Shown here: in pieces, positions 21,392 through 33,300 of the stretch | Layout: each line of letters begins with the position of its first letter | How positions within the stretch are numbered: the stretch's first letter is position 1 | NCBI GenBank assembly: GCA_032629725.1 | Contig: JAFEVB010000001.1 | Location: forward strand, 1,612,001-1,676,000 | DNA from: Gremmenia infestans | Lineage: Eukaryota; Ascomycota; Leotiomycetes; Helotiales; Hamatocanthoscyphaceae | DNA length: 64,000 bases | Reading direction: 5' to 3' | Made by a program: the position numbers and the translations under genes | The notes under the pieces: generated by a model | Told to the model about the DNA's origin: nothing | Databases searched by the model: none | What the model saw: only the letters and a program-made list of their open reading frames with translations

Positions 21392-24300
21392 ATGAGTTCT
21401 GATACCCCAGATGTTGAAATGTCGGACAGTGGACTTACGTGGGAAGCGCTGGACCAAGCACTAGAGCGCGAAGAAGCTCTCGAGGCAACCCTTGCAAATG
21501 TGCGGCAGGACGCCATCGCGAAGGCCGAGAGCCACCAGGCAAGCATCACGGCATTACGTGAGGAATTAGCTCAATCGACCGCGAGTACTGAGTCTCTCCA
21601 GGCGCAAATCACGCAGCTGAGCGGCCAGGTCACAGAAGCTATCAACTCTGCAGGAGGATTTGCAAATTCTTCTGCTTCTGCTTCTACTTCTATTCCTCCA
21701 GCCGCGCAGCAGACAATCGATGGGCTGAGAACGGAAAATAGGGCGTATGCGGCTAAAGAATTACTTTGGAGGCGGAGATTGATCGCCTGACAGCCGCGGG
21801 CCTGAACGAAGGAGGTGCAGAACTACAGGATATGACGATACAGCGAGACGAAGTTGAAGCGGAACGGGATGGGCTCCACTACCAAATCAATGCACCAGAC
21901 GGGTATCTGGCCAGACTTACTCGTCTTGAAGAACAAGCGGCCCAAGCTGAAGCTGACGCACAGGCAGCTGCGGCAGCTACTAGCGAGATTGAGAAATTGA
22001 AAGGGCAACTCAAGCCTCTACCAACTGCAGTCCAGTGGACTGAAGCTCAGGCACAGCTGAAAACGTACCAAGAACTGGAAGCTGAGCATAGCGATCTTCG
22101 ACTGCTAAACGAAAGCCAAGAGCTTCAACTAAAGGATGCCAGGTTAGATCTGGCTCGAGCACAGTTGCAGCTTGCCCAGAGTTCAGCAGCACACAATAGG
22201 CCCGAGAATAATCATCAATCCAGCCAACCAACGCAAGATGAAGAGGATCGGAACGCTCAATTGGTAATACAAGTCCGTACATACGAGGTTCAGATAGCTG
22301 AGCACAACACCGAAATCACAAGTCTTCGCCAGCGCAACGAACAGGAAATTGCACGGCTTCGAGACGAGCATAAGCAAGAAATAACGAACATTCGAAAAGA
22401 GGCCCAGATTAAACAAGACGAGCATACAAATTTGCTGGCTACTCTTGAAGACACCCAAGAAGAGCTTCGAGATACCAATCTCGAACTCCAGACCGCTAGA
22501 ACGGAACTGGAAGAGGCCGAGGAGCGGCATGATACCGAGCTCGCTAATAGCGCGCTGCAAGTCAGGGAGCAGTTCGCAGGCCTACTCGCAGCCAGCGTGC
22601 GGCAGACGGAAGGCTTGGAGCTTGAAGTCAGGGAATTGGGAGGTGTACGCGCCCAAGCCGCAGAAAACGACAATCTTTTATTGCTGGCGAACCAAAGAAT
22701 TGAAGAGCTGGAAAATGATCATACGAATGTGGATCTATTAGCGCAGGCGAATCAGAGAATCGAAGAACTGGAAAATGATTATACTAATGAATCGGAGTTG
22801 TATGATCAGATCAATGAGGAACAGAGCGAGACTGCCAGAGTCAGAGATGAGTTGGAGACAGCGCTTGTAAGCATGGGCAATCTGCAAGCAGACCTTGATG
22901 CGTGTAGAACCCATCACCAGGCTGGCTCAAGCTCAAGTTTAAGCTCAGCTAGTCCAGCCCACACTCAACCTCAACCCTCAAGCGAAGAAACAACTTCCAT
23001 CAACACGCTGCAAACGCAATTAACGCTCCTGAACGCAACCATTGCTAGACTCCAAGCAGAGAATGCAGAGCTACGCCCTCAAAACAATTCCACAGACCAA
23101 GGTCGCATGGGCAATTTACAGAAGGCTGAAGATGAAGATGACTGTGAGCGCCAGAGGGCATTCCTGACTAGAGATCTGGGAGCAGCAACTGCCGAAACGG
23201 AATTACTCGAGGTTAATCTTGACTACGCAATCGATGCTCTATCAGCAGCCAAATCCAATTGAAAGAAAAGGAAGCTTTGAAGAAAGAAATCGGAGCCACG
23301 CAAGCCAAAACTCAAGAACTTGATCAGATCGCTAATAACACAGAAAACGCAGCACTAATTCAAAATCTTACATCAGAGAATGAAGCCCTCACGGCAGGAC
23401 TCTCTGCTACGAAGGCCCAGGTAGCGAGTCTAGAGGTAAAGATCGCGGAACGTGAGGAGGTAATCAGCGCTCTTTCCTGGCATAGCATGGACGACCAACA
23501 CCTCATCGGCCAATTGCACGGACGAATCGAGGCATTGGATCGCGATAGGCAAGAGCACCAGAACGAGAGTGCTCGTCTAGGAGCTGAAGTGCATGGACTT
23601 AGAACGACGATTGCGCAACAGAACGTCGAACTTGCGGAGTTGAGGCAGCGTCTTGATACGTGTGAGCAAAGGAGAGCCGCTGCTGTTCAGAGCGCTTTCG
23701 AAGCCGCTGCGACTGCGCAAGCCGGCGTTGAAGACCAGGAATCAAGTGCGGTTGAGCGGTTCAATATTCAAATTGAGACTTTGCAACTGCGCTTGGAAGT
23801 TACCGAGCATGAGAGAGATACTGCTTTGAGGGAAGTTCGGCGGCTTCAGGATGCTGCAGAAGGAAATGGAGATACCAATGCGGGTCCGGGACTAATTGAT
23901 CAATTGGCGGACCAGCAGCTACGCCTGGAAGCCTTGGAACAGGAGAGACGCGAGACAGTGGAAGAGGTCCGGCGTCTCCAAGCTGCTAACACGGCTGCTG
24001 ACGGAGTCGGAGGGGAATCTAGTAGAATTGCTGACCTGAACGAGCAGCTTGCAACACGACAGGCACGTTTAGACGCTGTAGAACAGGAAAGACGCGCGGC
24101 AGTGGCAGAGATCCAACGCCTTCAGGCAGCTACATCTAAATCGGGAGAAGCTGGAGATGAGGATGCCACTAGTCAACTGGACCTTGAACTTACCGAAGCA
24201 CGCCTACTCCTCAGAAATTGTACATCTCTCCAACGTGAACGCGAAGACACAATTGGGCAGCTAAATACCAACCTTGCAGACCAACGAACACGGCTTGAAG

Positions 24301-25457
24301 CTGCAGAAGCTGCCAGATATTCCATAGAGGAAGAGCTGGAATGGTTGCGAGCTGATGCAGTAGCCTTGGACGAAAGCGAGGCGCAACGAACAGAGATACT
24401 TGCCCAATTAAACGCGCAACTCGCCCTCAATAAGCAGCAACAACAACGTCTATCAGCCTGTGTCTCGGACAGAAGCAGACAAGCTGACCAGATTGCGAGT
24501 TTGCAAGACGAAGTCAACAACGAGAAACATCTCCTAGAAGAAGCACAGAAAACAGGCTTAGACATAGTCCAAAACAGCATCCGTCTCGCAGATGTAGATG
24601 CCGATGCGCTCCCGCCAGCTGCACTCGACACTGGGATCCAACCTCGCAGCTACACGCCCATAGAACTAGACCACCTCTTGACCGAACAGCACGAACGCGT
24701 CTCCGTCGCCGACCGCACTCAAACCGTAGCTCTCGCAGAGGTTGCGCGGCTCTCAGCGCTCGTACATGGCGCAGACGACATATACACGATTGTGCACAGC
24801 AACATCGACCTAGCGCGCCTGCAGCAGCGCTTGCAAGTCACAGCCGCAGCGAGGGATAACGCACAGTGGCAGATCCAGCGGCTAGAGCTAGCTGCTGCTC
24901 CCGCGTTCGGGAGACTGACTGAACTGCGGCTGCGTTTGGAGGAAGCGGGGAGGATGAGAACGCTGACGCGAGAGCAAAATTTACGGAATGAAGAGCTGCG
25001 GAGTGTTGCTAACAATGCTAACGCGGGGGAGGAAGCTGCGAAATCAGATACCAGAGCGGCGGAGCTGGAGGGTGCTCTTGAAAACGGACGGATGTTGCTA
25101 GCGCAGTACGAGGCTACGATACGCCAGATCGAAGACGAGGCCCGGGTTTTGAGGAAAAGTACTATTACTTTTGGTCCTTTGGAGTCGGAGCTGGAAAGTG
25201 CGAGTGGACAGGTAGGAGGTGTGAATGGTGCGAGTGCGCAGGAGGTGGTGCCATTGAGGAATGGAAGGAGTTACACAAGAGTGGTGCGGAAGCAAAAGCA
25301 AAAGCAAAAGCAAACTCAACGAAATACAACGATGACACGGAATCAGGTGCCGTTGTATACTGGGCGGCCTTCGCCTTTGGGTTCGAAGAGGGTGGGTAAG
25401 AGACTGGCAGCGACACCGAAGAAGGCGAAGAGGGTGAAGGTGAAGTTGAGTGAATGA
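21392..25457 (+). pseudogene. long coiled-coil protein gene with two -1 frame breaks
   Basis: Three consecutive open frames on one strand read as a single protein of about 1355 residues: 21392-21790, then about 21757-23262, then about 23223-25457. Each junction needs a -1 shift, at 21757-21790 and 23223-23262, and I found no GT..AG intron that repairs either. All three parts have the same composition: heptad-like Leu/Ala with abundant Glu, Gln and Arg, and repeated motifs such as NQRIEELENDHTN followed by NQRIEELENDYTN, and ALEQERRETVEEVRRLQA followed by AVEQERRAAVAEIQRLQA. This indicates a long coiled coil. The C-terminus has a basic tail with KQKQKQKQ and PKKAKRVKVK, a likely nuclear signal. 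It could be a TPR/Mlp-like or other structural protein, but I cannot assign it. The breaks may be sequencing indels or a very young pseudogene. Confidence 0.6.
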
Positions 25458-26646
25458 AGCTTGTGGGTCAGGTTAGGTTTGACAGGGACATGTTTGAAGC
25501 GAGCGAGTCGCGGGTTGTAGGAAAAGGTAGGTATTTTACTAGATTCGAGCTATTATTTCTTTCGTCTCGTATGTATTGAGAGCGTGAAAAGGGCAAATAA
25601 CTATTCAAATGCCAAAATGATACATATTCGTGTTTCTGTGTGGTGGCTAGACAAAAAAGTCGGAATTTTTATTGTGATTATACTGGAAAGCAACTTGCTA
25701 TCGCGCTGTCACTGGAGAGACATACACAAGCACCCACGGTAGCTGATACTAGTCATTTGGTAAAACTCGAGTATCTAGGTACCTACCTATAGGTAGGTAG
25801 GGACTTGACTCAAAGCATATGATAAAAACGGGGAATAGTGGCTAGTCATGAGGCACAACTCAGAAGAGAGAGAGAGAGAGAGAGAGTGAGAGAAAAACAT
25901 GTTCCGGTCTCCGAAGCCGGCACCTAAATTATTGGGACATTGGATTGGATCGCGGACTTTCTCTCGGAGAACCGAACGGCGGCTTAAAATTTAAACTTAG
26001 CACTCACGAGTCTATCGCATCCCATCCCATCCATCTTCCAAGGGATTCGCACACAAAAGAACACCTCTTCCACTTCTTCTCTCGAACATCATTTGTGTCA
26101 ACTTCTTATAAAACCTTCTCTTTCCCACACCATCTGCCTCACGCCCACCAACAGCTTGTTTATAGCGCAATTGTCTGTACGGAGGTAAAAGTAAACCAAG
26201 CAATAGGTACATACTTCCACCACAGTCCCAAGAACCAGAACCAGACCGAGCATTTCTTCCCAAGCTGTATTGTGGCTTGATATACTCACCATCCTTCGTC
26301 CGCAGCCAAACTCAGATATGTCGTCCCCAGAATCGCGATCCGTGAAGCGACCAAGTAAGCAACGATTCAATCCAATTCAGTTCACTTCAGTTCAATTCAC
26401 AGACTTTCTTCTTTTTTTTTCGTACCTTATCCTTCGGGCCGTCGTCGCAGTTCTTAGATTAGATTGTCGTTTTCTTTGCGAGCCGTCGGTTTTAGCTCCT
26501 TGCACCGAAACTTCTTCTCCTGCCCTTACCCCTCCTTCACCACAAGAACCCGAACAGAGCAGTCACACATCTAACAACTCGCACACAACACTATCTTTGC
26601 AAATTATTCAACATAGTTCTGCGCATAAGAGCTGATCAATATCGCA
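25458..26646. other. intergenic region and NEP1 leader
   Basis: I see no independent gene. It contains a GA dinucleotide run at about 25865-25886, an inverted CTACCTATAGGTAG at about 25785-25798, and CT-rich leader sequence. A possible upstream coding exon of NEP1 at 26318-26354 is described with that gene. Confidence 0.5.
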
Positions 26647-27442
26647 ATGTCAGGAACCCAGTCGCTCCCCCCGCCCGAGCTCCCTCAGCTCGTCGCTGAA
26701 CAACATGTCCCCATTCTATCTAGCGACAAAAGCAGCAAACGCCTCATCGTCGTCCTCTCCAATGCCAGTCTCGAGACCTACAAGGCTTCGCACGGAGGTG
26801 GCAGACCAGGCCAGCGCGACGAGAAATATTCGCTTCTCAACAGCGACGAGCACATTGGTGTCATGCGCAAGATGAACCGCGATATCAGTGATGCAAGACC
26901 CGATATCACTCATCAGGTAGGACAGTCTGCCATCAAATGCACAATGTATACTGACCTCCCTCTAGTGTCTCCTTACCCTCCTCGACTCTCCGATCAACAA
27001 GGCCGGCAAACTTCAAATCTACATACATACCGCCAAAGGCGTCCTCATCGAAGTCAGCCCAACAGTCCGAATTCCGCGTACCTTTAAGCGTTTCGCCGGT
27101 CTCATGGTCCAACTCCTCCACCGACTTTCCATCCGATCCGTCAACTCCCAGGAGAAGCTGCTGAAGGTCATCGCAAACCCCATCACCGACCACCTGCCAC
27201 CGAATTGCCGAAAGGTAACCTTGAGCTACGAAGCAGAGGTTGTACGTGTACGAGAGTACGTGGAGAAGCTAGAGGAGAACGAGAGTATTTGCGTGTTTAT
27301 CGGAGCGATGGCAAAGGGCGCCGACACATTTGCGGATCAGTTTGTCGACGACAAGATATCCATCAGCAACTTTAGTCTCTCAGCAAGTGTAGCGTGTAGC
27401 AAATTCTGCCACGCTGCAGAAGATGCGTGGGACGTAATCTAG
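26647..27442 (+). CDS. EMG1: rRNA (pseudouridine) methyltransferase NEP1/EMG1
   Basis: The two exons are 26647-26916 and 26966-27442 with a 49-bp phase-0 intron, giving 248 residues. The conserved core is clear: RLIVVLSNASLETYK, then YSLLNSDEH with RPDITHQCLLTLLDSP, SPTVRIPRTFKRFAGLM, and near the C-terminus FIGAMAKGADTFAD and ISISNFSLSASVACSKFCHA, the SPOUT-fold knot that binds SAM. The enzyme N1-methylates a pseudouridine in 18S rRNA and takes part in small-subunit assembly in the nucleolus. The start is somewhat uncertain. An upstream ATG at 26318 followed by a GTAAGC donor at 26355 could splice to an AAG acceptor at 26630 and add about 19 residues (MSSPESRSVKRP and on) in frame. Confidence 0.95.
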
Positions 27443-29192
27443 TCAGACTCGTCCTCGACCCCACTCCGGTCCGGTCCGACGGACACGATTCGACAAACGG
27501 CGAATTACAACTGGAATGTGGAGGCATGGGAGATTGGTTCGATTTCAAGGTGAAAGCGGGACTGCTAGCAGAAGCTTCGATACCAACATCGAATCCTATG
27601 CTAGTAGTATGCCCGGGCTTGGGTGTCTGTGTGCTCTGTCCTCTGTTTTTGCAACCAAAACATCAGGCGTTCAACATCAGATCCAAGACGCTTTAGTCGT
27701 CTTCGTGGACCAACTCAACTTGTGTCCACATCTCTTTTTGTCTCCTTTCTACATATCAGATCAGGCTACAGCTTAGTTGCTATTTGGCTGAGACGATAAG
27801 TTCCCCCCTTAGCACCGAATGATCTATCAAGGTTAAGATGGAATTTGGGAGAGATATTGGGCATCGACAAGGCTTCCATAGACTTTGTATCAAGCGGCGG
27901 TATGGTACGGTATGCGAGTCGTTTGGGCGACAGCGACCGCCTATGCAGTCAATCTATGGGGCGCAAAATACCATGTCTTTTCCACAATATCAAAACATTC
28001 ATTGGTAGTGACTATTTAGCCTTTTTGCCCGGTTCGCCCTACTTACTTTGCTTGCGATCTACATACATGGTTTACCAAGTCAGACCTATGGGAGGTGGTC
28101 ACGACATACACATACACATGCACATGCTGCAACGGAAGCTCCTCGGGTCAAACGCCCCGTGTAACTCTGGTCTTACCAGATCGATCCATTCATTCCATGA
28201 TATGACTGCTTGGGGCATTCTGATGTTCGCCCTAATATTTGTATTTGGAAAGTGCGCAAGAAGCCGCGAGGGGCTTACATCCTATTAGCCCAACGCACCC
28301 GCCTGCATATGCAGGCGGAGTAGACTTGGCTCCTCCCTTAACGTGGCATGCGGAGAGAAGGTTTAAAGAGTCCGTATGCAGGGCACATCGCAATTTACGA
28401 TACACAATCTTCTATTACTCGTCCGAGGTTGAATGAGAGGTCCAGACAATGGGGCGTGGATGCCGTATATACCTGGCCGGTCCTCAAGGGTAATTTATGA
28501 GAGGTGGAGGTCGGGTCAATGAGTTGTACGAAGAATGATCAATCAGAGGTTGAGCCACATCCGGGCCAGACCAAAGCCAAGCACAAACGGCATCTCGTAG
28601 GTTGGGAGGGATGCTTGTGGGGTTTCACGCGGGTAGCCCACACCACTGAACCCGTTTTCGCCTCGTCCGCGTGAGCGTGCATACATGCCAGTGCAGAACT
28701 GCAGACTTCTGCACCTTTGATACATCAGACTGACTTTCTCCTGCCAGCAAAAAGTATCCTTACTTACAGAAACAGTATTTTAGTAAGTACTTTTCCTTCG
28801 CACATTCATTTTGTGTGAATCATTTGCATCGTGAGTTTAATAGTCGGTCAGTACCCTCTTGAGATCTAAAGCACATCACTAATCAAGGTTCTTCCATCTT
28901 TAGAATTCTTCAACGCTGAATCTACCATTCAGTTTTGATCCTTTTGATCGCTGTCGAAGAATACAACAGGTGTGAATTTGAAGGACAACACTTTCTCTTG
29001 TCACCCACCCATATAAGCGCCTGCAACTCAACGATCGTCGTCTCCACAACACAATCTCACACCCTCGTCTCCTAAAACGTTCACCGATATTTAAAGGCCT
29101 TTAAAACATACCGCAAGTCCACCTTTTCAACTCGAACATATTCAATAAAAGTAAGAGGACTGAAGAGAATCCTGTCATTACGAAGAAACACC
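27443..29192. other. intergenic region
   Basis: I see no supportable gene. The 147-codon frame at 27845-28288 and smaller frames show no conserved motif. A 20-bp perfect palindrome lies at 28299-28318. The CT-rich sequence from about 28980 to 29190 is the probable leader of the next gene. Confidence 0.5.
28299..28318. repeat. 20-bp perfect palindrome
   Basis: CCGCCTGCATATGCAGGCGG equals its own reverse complement and carries a central CATATG E-box. It lies in otherwise featureless intergenic DNA about 875 bp upstream of the glycine-zipper gene start. It could be a dimeric factor site or a cruciform-forming sequence. Confidence 0.85.
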
Positions 29193-30626
29193 ATGATACA
29201 AGCAGCATCTCCCTACTACACCGCATCACGTGCCTACAGTCACCTTCCCCATGCCCACCTCCAATCTCAACCACGCACTGTCGCAACAGTAATTCCGGAC
29301 AAGGAATCAAGCAAGGTGCTGCAATGGCAGCATGAAGTCGCGAGGTCCGTCTCCGTAGACGACGATAATGCTTCAGAGGCTCCCACCTCATCTTCATACC
29401 ACGGGCGCGCTCCTCCTCCTCCGGCTACTCTCAGACGCTCCGAGACATATCCAGCCGCCGCACCATCTTCACATCATTATTCGCATGCACCTTCGCAGCA
29501 GTCAGGGACTGGGAATCCGGGCAAGGTTCTAAGAAGAGAAGTCGTCACTACGGAGAGTTATAGAAGACATCATGGCTATGGTGGTAGTAACGGAGGTGGC
29601 GGTAACGGAGGTGGAAGTAATGGAGGAGGTGGTGGTGGTGATTCGGATCGGGGTAGTGGTATCATCCCCGAAGAAAAGAGTAAGGGCATGAGCAAAGGAG
29701 CAATCATCGGTACCTTGCTAGGAGCTGCAGCTGGCGCAGCCGTTGCATATGCCATGGTACGTTCGGAATCGCCCGAGCGCGCAGCTCCCTCCCAGAGCCA
29801 GAGCTTCGCGCCTCGGGACAGTGGCCGAGAACCCCTCACTCGCGCCGAATCGTACCCCGCCGAGTCCACATACAGCTACGGCAATCACCGCCGCGATGTC
29901 ATCGAGCACATCCCAGCCCGCAGCTACGTCTCCCAGTCCCGCTACTCGGGCGAGACAGAAGACATCCGTCCCCGCTACGTCGTCCCGGCGCCTGCTTCTC
30001 GCGCGCTCGCGCCCATCGAAGAACGCTCGTACGTATCGCGCAGCTCCCGCCAGCCGGGTCGCAGCGAAGTCGACGGCGTCTCTGGCACTAGCTCTCGCCA
30101 CGACCGCCAACTCGCTATTCTCCCTGCCCCCACCCCCCGCAACCGCAGTCCAGCTAGTGGGGTTTCAGGCACTGCAGTCAGCAAGCGCAGTTCTCGACGT
30201 GATGCCGGCGAGGAGAGGGAGGGCAGCTACCATGACCGCGAGGGTAGCTACCACACCACTGCCTCGTCTAACCGCGACCGCGATCATGAGAGCTACCATA
30301 CCGCACGCAGTGCACACAGCGGCACAACAGCACGCAGCGGTACGACCGTCAAGCCCCTCGCCGCGCACTACGTGACCGCGCCGCCCTCCAGAGCCTCCTC
30401 CACAACCACCATCCGCGTCATTCCCCGTGACGACGACGCTGCGAGCGTGCGGCCGTCGCAGGTCGAGTTGCCGCGTAGCAGTGTCGTGAGCGGCAGTGCG
30501 GCGAACTCGCGCGGCTATGAACCGAGTGTCGCGCCGAGCGATAGCGTGAGTAGTGTGGGGAGTAAACGGGAGAGAGAGCGCTTGGTTGAGCGCATGAGGG
30601 AGAGGGAGCGGCCTAGTGAGTGGTGA
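29193..30626 (+). CDS. low-complexity protein with a glycine-zipper membrane segment
   Basis: This is an intronless frame of 477 residues. The N-terminal 160 residues are Ser/Pro-rich and end in a Gly-Gly-Ser/Asn tract at about 129-150. One hydrophobic segment follows (about 167-189, GAIIGTLLGAAAGAAVAYAM), a GxxxG glycine zipper of the kind seen in membrane-inserting or oligomerising proteins. The C-terminal 290 residues are Arg/Ser/Tyr-rich with repeated EGSYHD, EGSYHT and ESYHTARS-like units and SRxDxREL elements, ending in a charged ERERLVERMRERER helix. It resembles a conserved but uncharacterised Pezizomycotina protein type. I infer a membrane-tethered disordered scaffold and give no function. 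Codons turn strongly GC-rich in the second half. Confidence 0.75.
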   Translation: MIQAASPYYTASRAYSHLPHAHLQSQPRTVATVIPDKESSKVLQWQHEVARSVSVDDDNASEAPTSSSYHGRAPPPPATLRRSETYPAAAPSSHHYSHAPSQQSGTGNPGKVLRREVVTTESYRRHHGYGGSNGGGGNGGGSNGGGGGGDSDRGSGIIPEEKSKGMSKGAIIGTLLGAAAGAAVAYAMVRSESPERAAPSQSQSFAPRDSGREPLTRAESYPAESTYSYGNHRRDVIEHIPARSYVSQSRYSGETEDIRPRYVVPAPASRALAPIEERSYVSRSSRQPGRSEVDGVSGTSSRHDRQLAILPAPTPRNRSPASGVSGTAVSKRSSRRDAGEEREGSYHDREGSYHTTASSNRDRDHESYHTARSAHSGTTARSGTTVKPLAAHYVTAPPSRASSTTTIRVIPRDDDAASVRPSQVELPRSSVVSGSAANSRGYEPSVAPSDSVSSVGSKRERERLVERMRERERPSEW

Positions 30627-31795
30627 GTGCCTATGGAAGGAAGGAAGGAAGGAATATCAATGAAATGAAATATCGACAGAAACGTTTCAAGGGGAAAACA
30701 GGACTTTTCTTTTGGGTTAAATTGCATTGCATTTGTTAGGGGTTAAGTGGGGTATTTAAGATAGATGGGGTTTTTGATGGGGTGGACGAGATGGATGAGA
30801 TGATGGATAGATTCGGATACAATACGGGACGGGAATGGACTGTTTTATTTTTACATGAATGGCATTGCATCGCATCTCATCTTAGAAGCATTAATCACAT
30901 CACATCATATGATCTTTTCTATGCTCAGCTTTGGGCTCCAAAATTCCCCGAAACTGCTTTTGGCATGTTGTGCTATACGTGCTATACGTCCTGGCTGTGA
31001 ACAATGCTCAAAAGCAGCTTCTTCATCCATGCAAAGAGGGAGGGGTCCTAGAGTGGTTCGGGACCACTGGACTGCACTGCTGGCATGTAGCTGAAGGCAG
31101 CGATAGCAGACCAAAGTGCTGTGGAAGATCTCTTGACAAGTCAGAGAGGAAGGAAGCACGTAGTTCTGGAATTTGAAGGTTCAAGCAATGCCAGATATTG
31201 GGACCGAGGATTTGGCTCATAGCTCGGGTGGCAGAGAGAGAGACATGCAGCGAATTGTGTCGAAGCTTGCTTGCTATCAAAATAATCAATCCCGGTGGGA
31301 CATCAGAGAGTTTCAGCTGGTCTGGGAAACCCGTGCGGTCCTCCTATTGGAGATAGCTTTCCGCCATCGTAGGGTAGTACGGTAGTAGGGTAGGGAGTAT
31401 CTGCGTCGTGAGAGAAGCATATGATGAGGCGCAGAGTCAAGGACGATGTGTGTCGTCGGTTTGGAGGTAATAACGAGGGTGAAGGTGAAGGTGATGTTGA
31501 ATTCAAGAACAATGAATGATCCTTGGCCATGAATTACAGTATGAGTGACCTCTCCACCCGAGAAAAAGTTGCCTGAATTCGCTTGTCGGCTTACCCGCGC
31601 CTAGGTGTACAACACTCTATACCTCAAGTACGTATAGTACAGTAGTAGCGCAGATGGCAATTATAAACTCCAGCTAGATGGAGGCTTTACACGGCTTTGA
31701 AATCATCCTCCCGAATCACATCAAATTTGATTGCGGTTCGGGTTCTTACATTCGCATCTAAATGTCTTCTTAAGATACGTCCGACAGCTTAGAAG
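30627..31795. other. intergenic region with GGAA repeats and a lone transposon end
   Basis: A GGAA run at about 30636-30652 follows the stop of the previous gene. The rest has no gene I can support. A lone Tc1-type terminal-repeat sequence lies at 31550-31569. Confidence 0.5.
31550..31569 (+). repeat. lone copy of the Tc1-type terminal repeat
   Basis: CTCTCCACCCGAGAAAAAGT is identical to the outer 20 bp of the terminal repeats of the 3479-4956 element. Neither the transposase nor a facing second repeat is present nearby, so it is probably a relic of a deleted copy or the end of a short non-autonomous derivative. Confidence 0.65.
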
Positions 31796-32919
31796 TTAGA
31801 CCACCATCCTCATCTTCAGCTTCTCCCCTTGCACGATCTCACTCCTCTTTGCCTCCAACTCATCAACATCCCACGTCGCACTAAGATATCTGCCACTCAA
31901 CCATGATCTTTGCCCTTTCGTGAACCAGACGATAAAACCCCCACACATATCCGGCGTATCAGTCAGCACTATCCAGCATTAGCACAATACCACGTTTATA
32001 TATATATCAATTAATACGGCACAATCCACTCACTCGGTCGAATGGCATCAACCTGCGCTGACATTCTAGTCAACACGCCCCCAGGATTCACCGCTACACA
32101 GTTGACGCCCTTATCGCCATACTCTGCCTGCACAAACTCCGTCAACCTCAACATTGCAAACTTGGAAGTCTGGTACGCCGATGCCCCTGGAATGATAACA
32201 TGGGCACCGATGGAAGTTACGTTCACTACGTCAACCAACGTGTTCTTCTCCTTGGCAGTCTCCACCAGCAAAGGCAAGAAGCCATGAAGCATCAAATATG
32301 TCCCTTTGAAATTCACCGTCCACGTATTCCAATACTGTTTCACATCGCCCTCGCCAATAGGCGTCCAGTCGTCGCTTGCGCCTGCATTATTAACCAGGAC
32401 ATCCAGACGGCCTTCTTCGGTTTTAATTTTCGTCGCTGCGGTGGCGACATCTTCCTCGTTGCTGATGTCTAGTGGCAGCTTACGGACCTTGACGGAGGGG
32501 TTGATGCTGTGGATGGCCTGCTCGACCTCATCGAGTTCGGTAGCCGTTCGTGCACAGATGATCACGGTGGCTACGCCAGCGGCGGCATATTGAAGGGCGA
32601 CTGAGCGCCCAATCCCGCGGCCTAGATGATGGAAGAGATCAGTCAGATCCTGTGCAAAATTGCTTTGACAACAGATGAAAAACAAGTTTCCGTTTCACGA
32701 AGTGTGACAGAGGAATAGAGTACATGAGCTAAAACATGATAGGAAGGGGGAGTGAATTATGAAAGTATGAAAGAACTTGTTGCCCTTACCAGCACCAGTG
32801 ATGAGAACCACCTTTGAGGGTTGAGAGAGGTCGCTCTTGTTGGGGTCGGTGGAGGGGTTGATGTCTTTATGGATAGTCGAAGTGAAGTTAATTCCGGTAT
32901 GGGGAGGGGGAGCTGCCAT
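31796..32919 (-). CDS. short-chain dehydrogenase/reductase (classical SDR)
   Basis: The three exons are 32919-32790, 32621-32034 and 31968-31796 with introns of 168 and 65 bp; phases agree, giving 296 residues. The cofactor loop TGAGRGIG (41-48) is created by the first splice. NNAG is at 121-124, Ser at 180 (VNVTSIG), and the catalytic Tyr193-x3-Lys197 in SAYQTSKFA. The order and length are normal for a classical SDR. The first intron is unusually long for this window. An Asn-rich tail after the second splice, DTPDMCGGFIVWF and GRYLSATWDVDEL, is typical of fungal members. It would oxidise an alcohol or reduce a carbonyl with NAD(P)(H) in the cytosol; the substrate is unknown. It lies 381 bp downstream of a same-strand Zn2Cys6-type relic or regulator. 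Confidence 0.9.
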
Positions 32920-33300
32920 GTTGGTTTGGTACCGGTTTGGTGAAGTCAAGATGAATTCTTACTTTCAAATATTGGCCTGACAAGTTGACATCTCTCGACG
33001 GTTGCATGGCCATTTTTATATCAGGAGTCGCATTTGGGTAGCGAAAGGCTTTTGCGTTGCGTTTAGTAGGACGGAAGCTTATGTCCGAACCCCTGTCGGG
33101 CCAAAAAGATGCTTCCCGTTACCTCCGCACCCCTGTCCGGATTTTCAGATGCCTACACAAAACATAGTCGCATATTCGCACGATAGAATTTCAAGATGGT
33201 TGGACATATCGTAGAAGTTCATCTCCGTTTAGTGATTTGAATAGGCACTTATTGGGGAAACAAAGTACTGTGCTGATAACGTTAACATTGACCTCGGTGA
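32920..33300. other. short intergenic region
   Basis: This is the promoter of the SDR gene and 3' flank of the regulator-like gene. I see nothing else. Confidence 0.5.

Noticed and set aside
21629..21790. An intron to explain the first frame change in the coiled-coil gene
   Set aside because: The available GT and AG pairs give introns too short (about 14-27 bp) or removing normal heptad sequence, with no branch site.
22183..22673. Long minus-strand frames opposite the coiled-coil gene
   Set aside because: They are Ser/Leu/Cys-rich shadows of the Glu/Ala-rich coding strand.
23210..23247. A 37-bp intron (GTTAAT..GCAG) to explain the second frame change
   Set aside because: It is shorter than any intron in the window and its phase does not restore the downstream frame.
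25945..26280. A 111-codon frame as a gene
   Set aside because: It lies in the NEP1 leader and promoter region with low-quality composition.
27845..28288. A 147-codon frame as a gene
   Set aside because: It has no conserved motif, an odd Met/His/Cys-rich composition and no intron or leader support.
30515..30727. A minus-strand frame at the end of the glycine-zipper gene
   Set aside because: It is antisense to a real coding region and composed of simple sequence.
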